DNA from: Anaerolineales bacterium UBA6131
Lineage (GTDB): Bacteria; Chloroflexota; Anaerolineae; UBA2200
Assembly (NCBI GenBank): GCA_002435875.1
Contig: DIVN01000065.1
Coordinates: 1-8,806, forward strand
Reading direction: 5' to 3'
DNA length: 8,806 bases
Notes under the pieces: model-generated
Told to the model about the DNA's origin: nothing
Databases searched by the model: none
The model's input: the letters and a program-made list of their open reading frames with translations, nothing else
Shown here: piece after piece, positions 1 to 6,451 of the stretch
Layout: every line of letters begins with the position of its first letter
Numbering within the stretch: position 1 is the stretch's first letter
Position numbers and translations under genes: made by a program

Positions 1-1
1 T

Positions 2-1051
2 GCGATGGTAGTTCTGGTACTGGCATTGGGGGCATATCAGGAGTACGTGGCCAAGCCAGCATCTCCCATCGCAGTAGTCAATGGCACTCCGATATCGACG
101 CGCGACTACCAGTCGATGGTCCAGTATCAGCGCTTTCAGCAAGCTAGTCAGCTGGCGGCACTGCAAGCACAGCTAGCTCGACTGGACCCCACGCGCGAGG
201 ATGAACAGTTTCTTGTCCAATATATCCAACAGCAGATTCAGAGTGTACAGAGCCTTAGCTACAGTCTTGCCACGGATGCCTTGGACGACATGATCGACGA
301 TGAGTTGATCCGTCAAGAGGCCGCCCGCAGGAACATTACCGTCACTGCCGATGAAATGCAGGCCAAGCTCGAAGAAGCATTCGGCTACCAACGTAATCCG
401 CCGACCCCAACACCCGTGCCAACTGCCCCTGCTGGCGAAGCTACACCCACCCCGGCGCCTACTGTCCAGCAGATGACCAAGGACGAGTTCGATCAGAACT
501 ATTCGGAGTACATATTAGCTCTGCGGAAGCAGATCGGAATGAGCGAAACCGCCTTCCGCAGGCTATTCGAGAGCACGGTCTACCGTGACAAACTGCAGGC
601 ATCGTTCGCCGAGCAAGTGCCTACCGTGGACGACCAGGTACACGTGCGCCACATCCTTACCGAGACGGTAGAAGAAGCGCAACAGGCGCTGGAAAGGCTG
701 CGAGCTGGCGAGGACTTTGCGACGCTGGTCAAGGAGCTGTCGATGGACACCTCTTCGACTGACGGCGACCTGGGTTGGTTCCCCAAGGGCCAGATGGTCG
801 AGGAATTCGATGCTGCTGCCTTCTCGCTGCAACCTGGAGAGATCAGCGAGCCCATATCGACCGCTTATGGTTTCCACGTAATCGAAATGTTAGAGAGGGA
901 TCCCAACCGCCCTCTCGACGAATACATCCTCGAACAACGCAAGTCCGCTGCCCTTACCGACTGGCTCACAGAACAGAGACAGTCAGAAGGAGTACAGCGC
1001 TTTTGGTCTTCGGACAAAGTACCGCCTGTCCTAGCGACCATGGGTGGCTAG
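2..1051 (+). CDS. SurA/PrsA-like parvulin peptidyl-prolyl isomerase (5' end cut)
   Basis: Likely a foldase that acts outside the cytoplasmic membrane, catalysing cis-trans isomerisation of peptidyl-prolyl bonds in exported proteins. The first Met in the window is at base 5, but the reading frame is open to the edge. The visible N-terminus (MVVLVLALGAYQEYVAKP) looks like the second half of a membrane anchor or signal segment, so the true start probably lies upstream. Counting from that Met, residues 20-130 resemble the SurA N-terminal chaperone domain (AVVNGTPISTRDYQ, then helices ending in LIRQEAARRNITVTADEM). Residues 131-153 are a Pro/Thr/Ala-rich low-complexity linker, and helical sequence resumes at 157-205. 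Residues 212-298 are a parvulin (rotamase) domain with VRHILTET, GEDFATLVKELS, GDLGWFPKGQM, FSLQPGEISEPI and GFHVIEM. There is no lipobox in the visible part. The gene converges on rel, with a hairpin between them. The family call is firm; the substrate and exact subfamily are unknown. Confidence 0.88.
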   Translation, partial: AMVVLVLALGAYQEYVAKPASPIAVVNGTPISTRDYQSMVQYQRFQQASQLAALQAQLARLDPTREDEQFLVQYIQQQIQSVQSLSYSLATDALDDMIDDELIRQEAARRNITVTADEMQAKLEEAFGYQRNPPTPTPVPTAPAGEATPTPAPTVQQMTKDEFDQNYSEYILALRKQIGMSETAFRRLFESTVYRDKLQASFAEQVPTVDDQVHVRHILTETVEEAQQALERLRAGEDFATLVKELSMDTSSTDGDLGWFPKGQMVEEFDAAAFSLQPGEISEPISTAYGFHVIEMLERDPNRPLDEYILEQRKSAALTDWLTEQRQSEGVQRFWSSDKVPPVLATMGG

Positions 1052-1059
1052 AACACAAG

Positions 1060-1092
1060 GGGCGGTCCTGGCCAGATTGGCCAGGGCCGCCC
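1060..1092. terminator. Probable bidirectional intrinsic terminator between convergent genes
   Basis: A 15-bp inverted repeat has its left arm at 1060-1074 and its right arm at 1078-1092, with a three-base loop GAT. All pairs are Watson-Crick except one G-T wobble. It begins 8 bases after the parvulin gene stop and 18 bases after the rel stop on the other strand, where a shared terminator is expected. T-tracts are weak on both sides: CTTTA after the stem on +, and TTGTGTT on -. Termination may therefore be imperfect or may depend on stem strength. Confidence 0.75.
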
Positions 1093-1110
1093 GGCCTTTA
1101 CCGACGGCTT

Positions 1111-3255
1111 CTATCCCCTTTCGCGGCGGACGTCCAAAACGTCCCGTACTCCCTCTAGTTTCGTCAGCACGGAACGCAGTTGCTCAATGTTCTCGATCTC
1201 GAGCGTCGCCCTGACGGTTGCAGTATTGTCACCATGGACGGACGCCTGTGCGGCGCTCATGCGAATACCCTCATCGGCAACTACTGAAGCGATATCCCGC
1301 AACAGGCCCGCCCGGTCGAAGGCCTCGATAAGCACATTGACAGGGTATGCCTGCAGCACTCCGCCCCACTGCACCTCTATCAGTCGCTCCGTATCGGCGA
1401 TGTTCTTCACATTGGAGCAGTCCTTGCGGTGAACCGTGACTCCTTGGCCGCGGGTGATATAGCCAACAATTGCATCTCCAGGCACGGGGTTGCAGCATGG
1501 TGCCAGTCGTGTGAGCAGGTCACCAACCCCCTTGACTTGTACCCCGACGACGGACGGCGCTGGCAACACGGCGCCTGGGAAAGTCGATGGCTGTTCGGAT
1601 ATCTCCGCTAGCTTGACCGCCACCTGTTGTGTCGAGACGTCGCCGTAGCCCACCGCAGCCAGGAACAGCTCCACACTCTCGTACTTGAACAACTTGGCGA
1701 TATTCTCAAAGGACTGGTTGTCCAGTCCTAGTCGCCGCAGTTCCTTGTCGAGAATGGCGCGGCCTTGGGCTACGTTCTCTGTACGCTCCGCGTGCCTGAA
1801 CCACTGGCGGGCCTTTTCGCGCGCGCGCGTCGTCTGCAGAAAACCTCGCTCAGGGTTCAGCCAGTCGCGGCTAGGCCCGCCTTTCTTGGCTGTGAGGATT
1901 GCCACCTGCTCGCCACTGTGCAGCTGATAATCCAGGGGTACGAGGCGACCATTGACTGTGGCACCACGGCAGCGATGCCCAACCTCCGTATGGATGTAGT
2001 AGGCAAAGTCAACTGGTGTGGCCCCTTGTGGCAACTCCACGATATCACCATTGGGCGTAAAGACATAGATCCGCTCGGGAAACACATCGCTCTTCAATGA
2101 TTCCACAAACTGCCCTGCATCAACGACATCTTGACGCCATTCGGAGACATTGCGCAACCACTCTACACGGGCTTCCAGGTTGAGGTCTCGTTTGGACTGT
2201 TCCTTGTAGCGCCAGTGAGCGGCAATGCCCAGTTCGGCCACGCGATGCATGTCCCAGGTACGTATTTGAATCTCGAGAGGTCGGCCTTCTGGACCAATCA
2301 CGGCTGTGTGCAGGGACTGGTACAGGTTATCCTTAGGCATGGCGATATAGTCGTCGAACTCCCCGGGGATCGGCCGCCACATGCTGTGGATGATGCCCAA
2401 TGTCGCATAGCAGGAACGCAGATCGTCAACCAGAATGCGTACTCCTCGAACGTCGTAAATCTCTTCAAAGCGGCGACTCTTTTCCTGCATCTTGCGATAG
2501 ATCGAGTAGATGTGCTTTGGCCGCCCGGTGACATCTGCCTGGATAGATTCCTCATCCAAGCGCCTGCGGATCACATCCAGTGCCCGCGCAATGTACTCCT
2601 CACGTTCCTTTCTCTTTTCCGCCAGCAGAGCCGCGAGCTGATGGTACGCATCGGGATCCAGGTGTTGGAGCGCCAAGTCTTCCAGTTGCCACTTTAGTTC
2701 CCAAATACCCAGGCGATTGGCGAGGGGGGTATAGATGTCCAAAGTCTCCTGTGCAATGCGCATCTGCTTGTCGTGAGGAAGGGCAGTGAGAGTTCGCATG
2801 TTGTGCAGACGATCAGCTAGCTTGATCATGATGACGCGTATGTCATCAACCGTCGCCAAGAATATCTTCCGAACGTTTTCAGCCTGAGCCTCTGCCAGCG
2901 CTCGTTCCTCGCTGCGACTGAGGGTGTGCAGCCGTTCCAACTTGGTGACACCATCAACCAGTGTAGCGATTTCTGAGCCAAATCTCTCGGACAGCTGAGC
3001 TAGCGTCACTTTGGTATCTTCGGGGACGTCGTGGAGCAAGGCCGCGGCGAGGGTGGGCAGGTCCAGGTGCAAGTCAACCAAAATGGTGGCTACTGCGAGA
3101 CAGTGCGAAACATACGGTTCGCCAGAGACTCGAACCTGGCCAGCATGTGCCTCCAAAGCCAAAGCATAGGCTCGTCTGAGCACTGTGACATCGGCCTCTG
3201 GTGCATACTGTAGCAGTTTCCGCTCGATGTCCGAAAGTTGAACCATCTCTGTCAT
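1111..3255 (-). CDS. rel: Rel: RelA/SpoT-family (p)ppGpp synthetase/hydrolase
   Basis: Makes and degrades the alarmone (p)ppGpp, transferring pyrophosphate from ATP to GDP or GTP and hydrolysing it back; cytoplasmic and ribosome-associated in this family. From the chosen start it is 714 aa, a normal length for long Rel proteins. The order is HD hydrolase (about 28-180), synthetase (about 240-350), TGS (392-456), Zn-finger/CC domain (585-616) and ACT (636-714). Expected hydrolase ligands are present: H51, H75-D76, E79-D80 (HDVPEDT) and D148 (KLADRLHN). Synthetase motifs are RPKHIYSIYRK, YDVRGVRILV, YQSLHTAVIGPEG and EIQIRT. Zinc-finger residues are C587, C588, H609 and C613. The position that usually reads RFKD in bifunctional Rel reads EFDD (299-302), the form described for monofunctional RelA. 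The same frame is open to 3381, but those 42 extra residues look non-homologous, so MTEMVQLSD at 3255 was preferred; Met4 at 3246 is an alternative. It is convergent with the parvulin gene and divergent from sbcC. Confidence 0.96.
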   Translation of the reverse strand: MTEMVQLSDIERKLLQYAPEADVTVLRRAYALALEAHAGQVRVSGEPYVSHCLAVATILVDLHLDLPTLAAALLHDVPEDTKVTLAQLSERFGSEIATLVDGVTKLERLHTLSRSEERALAEAQAENVRKIFLATVDDIRVIMIKLADRLHNMRTLTALPHDKQMRIAQETLDIYTPLANRLGIWELKWQLEDLALQHLDPDAYHQLAALLAEKRKEREEYIARALDVIRRRLDEESIQADVTGRPKHIYSIYRKMQEKSRRFEEIYDVRGVRILVDDLRSCYATLGIIHSMWRPIPGEFDDYIAMPKDNLYQSLHTAVIGPEGRPLEIQIRTWDMHRVAELGIAAHWRYKEQSKRDLNLEARVEWLRNVSEWRQDVVDAGQFVESLKSDVFPERIYVFTPNGDIVELPQGATPVDFAYYIHTEVGHRCRGATVNGRLVPLDYQLHSGEQVAILTAKKGGPSRDWLNPERGFLQTTRAREKARQWFRHAERTENVAQGRAILDKELRRLGLDNQSFENIAKLFKYESVELFLAAVGYGDVSTQQVAVKLAEISEQPSTFPGAVLPAPSVVGVQVKGVGDLLTRLAPCCNPVPGDAIVGYITRGQGVTVHRKDCSNVKNIADTERLIEVQWGGVLQAYPVNVLIEAFDRAGLLRDIASVVADEGIRMSAAQASVHGDNTATVRATLEIENIEQLRSVLTKLEGVRDVLDVRRERG

Positions 3256-3266
3256 GGGGTGCTCAG

Positions 3267-3295
3267 AGTATAGGACACTGTGCCCAGGCCCGCAA
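3267..3295 (-). promoter_or_regulatory. Candidate sigma-70-type promoter for rel
   Basis: Read on the minus strand, TTGCGG (3295-3290) and TATACT (3272-3267) are separated by 17 bases. The -10 matches the consensus at five of six positions; the -35 matches mainly in TTG. The predicted transcript start, about 3260, is only a few bases ahead of the rel start at 3255, implying an almost leaderless mRNA or initiation at Met4 (3246). This was identified by eye only, and an upstream promoter is possible. Confidence 0.45.
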
Positions 3296-3310
3296 ACGGC
3301 TGAGCAGAGG

Positions 3311-3329
3311 ACAGATGGGATCCATCTGT
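3311..3329. repeat. Perfect inverted repeat between the rel and sbcC promoters (possible operator)
   Basis: ACAGATGG, a GAT spacer, then CCATCTGT form an 8+8 palindrome. It lies 16 bases upstream of the predicted rel -35 and about 56 bases upstream of the predicted sbcC -35. It is therefore outside both predicted transcripts, which favours a DNA-binding site over an RNA hairpin. No regulator is identified. Confidence 0.5.
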
Positions 3330-3336
3330 AGAGCCC

Positions 3337-3361
3337 CCTGGAGGCCCACCAGGTGGCCAGG
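3337..3361. repeat. Second, imperfect inverted repeat in the rel-sbcC intergenic region
   Basis: A core CCACC-A-GGTGG (3346-3356) is flanked by CCTGG (3337-3341) and CCAGG (3357-3361). All ten pairs are complementary, but the left side carries four unpaired bases, AGGC. It lies 24 bases upstream of the candidate sbcC -35 and may be a protein-binding site or may be chance in GC-rich sequence. Confidence 0.3.
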
Positions 3362-3384
3362 CGCGTTCGGCTGGCATCCAAGGA

Positions 3385-3414
3385 TTGCCGTGGTCTAGTG
3401 ACCTGTAGTATGAT
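3385..3414 (+). promoter_or_regulatory. Candidate sigma-70-type promoter for sbcC
   Basis: TTGCCG (3385-3390) and TATGAT (3409-3414) are separated by 18 bases. The -10 differs from TATAAT at one position. A transcript starting near 3421 would have a leader of about 64 bases before the ATG at 3485. Confidence 0.5.
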
Positions 3415-3484
3415 CCCTACTGACAGTCAGACGCTGTACCATTCTAGTTGGGGTCTTGCGTCTCTACCTTGTCCAGGACTAACC

Positions 3485-6034
3485 ATGATACCGCTTAGGG
3501 TGCAACTGCGAAACTTCATGTGCTACCGCGATCCAAGGCCACTCGATCTCTCGGGTGTACGCCTCGCCTGCCTCGCTGGCGATAATGGCCACGGGAAGTC
3601 TGCCTTGCTGGACTCGATGACCTGGGCACTTTGGAGCAAAGCCAGAGCGCACCAAGAAGATGAGTTGGTCACCACAGGGCAAACGGACATGAAGGTGCAG
3701 TTTGACTTTCAGTTGGGCGATGTTGTCTATCGCGTCACCCGCGGACGCCAAGTCGGCAGCACAAGCCGTGGGAGTCTGGAGTTAGAGATCGCCGATGGCA
3801 CAGCTTTTCGTTCACTCACCGCGAGCACTCAACGGGCGACACAAGCCAGGATCAACGAAATTCTGCGCATCGACTACGACACCTTCATCAATTCCGCACT
3901 CCTGTTGCAGGGCCGTGCGGATGAATTCACGACCAAGGCGCCCGCAGAGCGCAAACGGATCTTGGGTGAGATTCTGGGTTTGTCAGTCTACGACGAGCTG
4001 GAACAAAAGTCGAAGGAGCGTGCTCTTGAAGCCCAACAGGCAGAGCGACAGCTGCAGGCCCGCATCCAGGAAATTGACAAGGAGTTGGCCGTACTTGCAA
4101 ATCATGCGGAGGAGTTGCGCCTCGCAGAGGAACAACTCGCCGATCTATCGGAACGCACGTGTGCCGCCACGCAACATATAAGTCGCCTGCGAGAGCATGT
4201 GCAGCATCTGCATTCACAAAAGCTGCAACTGCAACAGGTTGTCCAGCGCCTACAACTCATCGAGTCCGAGCTGCAACAAATGGACCAACAAGCAGCTGAA
4301 CAGGGCAGGCGGCTGGCCGCGTATCAGGCTATCTTGGCGCAGCGCGAGTCCATCGACCGTGGTTATGCGGAGTTGCTGCAGGCCCGCGAGGTGGAATCGA
4401 GATGCAACACGACCCTTCGGGCGTACGTGCAGCTGGAAGAGGCGAAATCCCGGATCGAGAAAGCCATTGCGGACGCTGGCAAAGATCTGGAGGTCCAGCA
4501 GAGCCTGGCAAGCAGGACTGTTGAGGAACTACAAGCCAAGAGCGGAGAAAAGGGCAGGTTGACGAGCGAGCTCGGACTCGTTCGAGCGGAGATTCAGACG
4601 CTCTTGCAAGAACAACGGCAACTCCAGCAATGCTCTCAAGAGCTCAAGTCCCTTGCAGCCGAGGCAGCCACTATCAAGGCTCAGAATGTCGAGCTCGAGC
4701 TGCGTGTGACAGATGCCCTTGAAAAGCAAAGCTTGCTGCAGACATCCACACCAAGCTGTCCCCTTTGCGGTCAAGCTCTCGCTGAGACACAGCGAGCCGA
4801 TCTATTGGAGCAAATGAACAGGCAGTTGCAGGAGCTACAGAGCCTACATCATGCCAATGAAATCAGCCTGAGTGCTCTCGGGGTTCGTATCGCTGACCGT
4901 GAGTCTCGGCAAGCAGATCTCGAACACCAACTGGAGCAGCTGACATCGCTGAAGGCTCGAGAAGCATCGCTCGCCGGGGCAATCCAGGACTCCGAGCAAG
5001 CAAGCATCTCGCTGGTATCGCGACGAGCGGAGATTGACGAGATACGGCGCCGTTTGCGGGACCACGACTATGCCCACAATGAGCACCAGGAATTGCACGC
5101 CCTCAAACGGGAACAAACAGCCCTGGGTTATGACCCTGCTGCACATGATGAAGCACGACAAACCGTCACGCGGTATGCCCAATTTGAAGCAGACAAGACC
5201 CGACTCGAGAGCGCGAATCAGGCCGTTGCTGAACTGCTTCTCGGTCAGCAACAGTTGGCACAGCTTCGCAAAGAACGAGAAGATGAGCTAGGGAGAAACC
5301 GCCAGGAACGTGAGAAGCTGCAGCTCACATTCCAGGAATATGACGAGTCAGAGCAGCAGCTGGTTGCCCAGGAGACTGTCTTGCGTGATCTCCAAGATCG
5401 CGCCAGCCTCGCGAATCTGGCGCTTGGCGCAGCTCAGCAGAAGCGTGCGCAGAGTGATCAGTTGCAGAGAGAGCGAGAGGGTAAGCGAAAACGACATGCG
5501 GAACAGGCGGAAGACCGCACCCTGTTCGAATCCCTGCGGGTTGCGTTTGGTAAGAAGGGCATCCAGGCGTTGATCATTGAGAACGTCCTTCCAGAACTCG
5601 AGCATGAGGCTAATGCACTGCTTGCCCGGCTCACCGAGGGACAAATGCTGCTGCGTTTCGACACCCAGCATGACACCAAGAGAGGTGAAACGGTCGAGAC
5701 GCTGGATATCAAGATTTCAGATGAAGGTGGATCGCGCAGTTACGAAACCTACTCGGGTGGCGAGGCGTTTCGCATCGACTTTGCCATTCGTATTGCGTTG
5801 AGCAAGCTTTTGACTCGCCGCTCTGGCGCACAGCTACAGACTCTGATGATCGATGAGGGTTTTGGCAGCCAAGACGCTGAAGGCAGGCTCAGGCTGATCG
5901 AGGCGATCAACTCGATTCGGGATGACTTTGCGCTGATTGTGGTCATTACCCACATTGAGGAACTCAAAGATGCCTTTCCCGTCCGCATCGATGTGTTCAA
6001 GACGCCGGAAGGTTCTAATATCACGATCGCCTAG
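3485..6034 (+). CDS. sbcC: SbcC/Rad50-like SMC-type ATPase, DNA repair exonuclease subunit
   Basis: ATPase arm of the SbcCD (Mre11-Rad50) complex, which binds and processes DNA ends and hairpins; the nuclease is the SbcD subunit. The chosen start gives 849 aa, closer to archaeal Rad50 than to the roughly 1050-residue E. coli SbcC. It has AGGA at 3475-3478, six bases before the ATG, and begins MIPLRVQLRNFMCYRD, the expected first strands. The frame is open further upstream, but those residues look unrelated and overlap the promoter. Visible motifs are Walker A GDNGHGKS (32-39), Q-loop region LLLQGRADEF, a long Gln/Glu/Leu-rich coiled coil, the zinc hook CPLC (C425, C428) almost exactly mid-protein, a returning coiled coil, ABC signature YSGGE (S757), Walker B LMIDEGFG (D790, E791) and H-loop ITH (H823). 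All catalytic elements appear intact. No sbcD/mre11 gene adjoins it: upstream is divergent rel, and downstream is a gap and then an M50 protease. Confidence 0.95.
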   Translation: MIPLRVQLRNFMCYRDPRPLDLSGVRLACLAGDNGHGKSALLDSMTWALWSKARAHQEDELVTTGQTDMKVQFDFQLGDVVYRVTRGRQVGSTSRGSLELEIADGTAFRSLTASTQRATQARINEILRIDYDTFINSALLLQGRADEFTTKAPAERKRILGEILGLSVYDELEQKSKERALEAQQAERQLQARIQEIDKELAVLANHAEELRLAEEQLADLSERTCAATQHISRLREHVQHLHSQKLQLQQVVQRLQLIESELQQMDQQAAEQGRRLAAYQAILAQRESIDRGYAELLQAREVESRCNTTLRAYVQLEEAKSRIEKAIADAGKDLEVQQSLASRTVEELQAKSGEKGRLTSELGLVRAEIQTLLQEQRQLQQCSQELKSLAAEAATIKAQNVELELRVTDALEKQSLLQTSTPSCPLCGQALAETQRADLLEQMNRQLQELQSLHHANEISLSALGVRIADRESRQADLEHQLEQLTSLKAREASLAGAIQDSEQASISLVSRRAEIDEIRRRLRDHDYAHNEHQELHALKREQTALGYDPAAHDEARQTVTRYAQFEADKTRLESANQAVAELLLGQQQLAQLRKEREDELGRNRQEREKLQLTFQEYDESEQQLVAQETVLRDLQDRASLANLALGAAQQKRAQSDQLQREREGKRKRHAEQAEDRTLFESLRVAFGKKGIQALIIENVLPELEHEANALLARLTEGQMLLRFDTQHDTKRGETVETLDIKISDEGGSRSYETYSGGEAFRIDFAIRIALSKLLTRRSGAQLQTLMIDEGFGSQDAEGRLRLIEAINSIRDDFALIVVITHIEELKDAFPVRIDVFKTPEGSNITIA

Positions 6035-6451
6035 CATCCATAGGTAACCGCATGCAGTACCACCGCAGTCTGTCTGACGCTGCGATTGCTGTCACCCCAA
6101 GTTCGCGATCAAAGATCAGCCTCGACTACATGCTTCGCCTTTCGGCCTCTAACGCGTGCTGAGCCTCATTCGTCTCGCCGCTCCCTTGTGTACTCACCAT
6201 CGAGCTAGCGTACCTCACTTGAGACTTCCGAGGTCATCACCTGATCGCGCTTGCATGACCTGCTGATCATGCGTGGCATGACGCCACAGACAAGACCTAA
6301 CTCCGAGATGCTAGTCACCATGTACAGAGCAAGCCCGCCATTATGACTCGCCTGAGACAATCTTGCTCTCCGAAGTTGGGATTGCGCGCGCTCCCGTTTG
6401 GCACTATACTAGTCATCAAGTGCCTGTGAATTGACTCGTTAGAGGTCAGCT
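6035..6451. other. Long intergenic region without a convincing gene
   Basis: About 420 bases separate sbcC from the M50 protease gene. I see no tRNA T-arm consensus, no recognisable riboswitch and no clear terminator for sbcC. The only small + strand reading frame with any start context is a 36-codon ORF at 6052-6162 (MQYHRSLSDAAIAV...), with a weak AGG upstream and no recognisable features. At 6253-6281 there are three copies of a GCATGA hexamer: two direct (6253, 6276) and one inverted as TCATGC (6267). The right end carries the promoter of the next gene. Confidence 0.7.
6382..6410 (+). promoter_or_regulatory. Candidate sigma-70-type promoter for the M50 protease gene
   Basis: TTGCGC (6382-6387) and TATACT (6405-6410) are separated by 17 bases. 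The predicted start near 6417 gives a leader of about 35 bases, with AGAGG (6441-6445) as the ribosome site. The -10 is identical to the candidate rel -10, and the -35 differs from that of rel only in the last base. Confidence 0.55.

Noticed and set aside
775..1158. 127-codon + strand frame overlapping the end of the parvulin gene
   Set aside because: Out of frame with the conserved parvulin domain and runs through the terminator hairpin; Arg/Pro-rich shadow translation.
2131..2697. Open frame of 188 codons on the + strand
   Set aside because: Lies wholly antisense to the conserved HD/synthetase part of rel, has no recognisable domain, and is a shadow of that gene.
3256..3381. Longer N-terminus for rel up to 3381
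   Set aside because: The extra residues look like translated intergenic sequence (Trp/Arg/Cys-rich) and contain the palindromes and promoter; Rel homologues begin near the chosen Met.
3353..3484. Longer N-terminus for sbcC starting at 3353
   Set aside because: The 44 extra residues do not resemble Rad50/SbcC, would cover the candidate promoter, and the ATG at 3485 has a well-placed AGGA and begins the conserved strand.
6052..6162. 36-codon ORF between sbcC and the M50 gene
   Set aside because: Weak ribosome site, no signal peptide, membrane segment or recognisable motif; not enough to call a gene.
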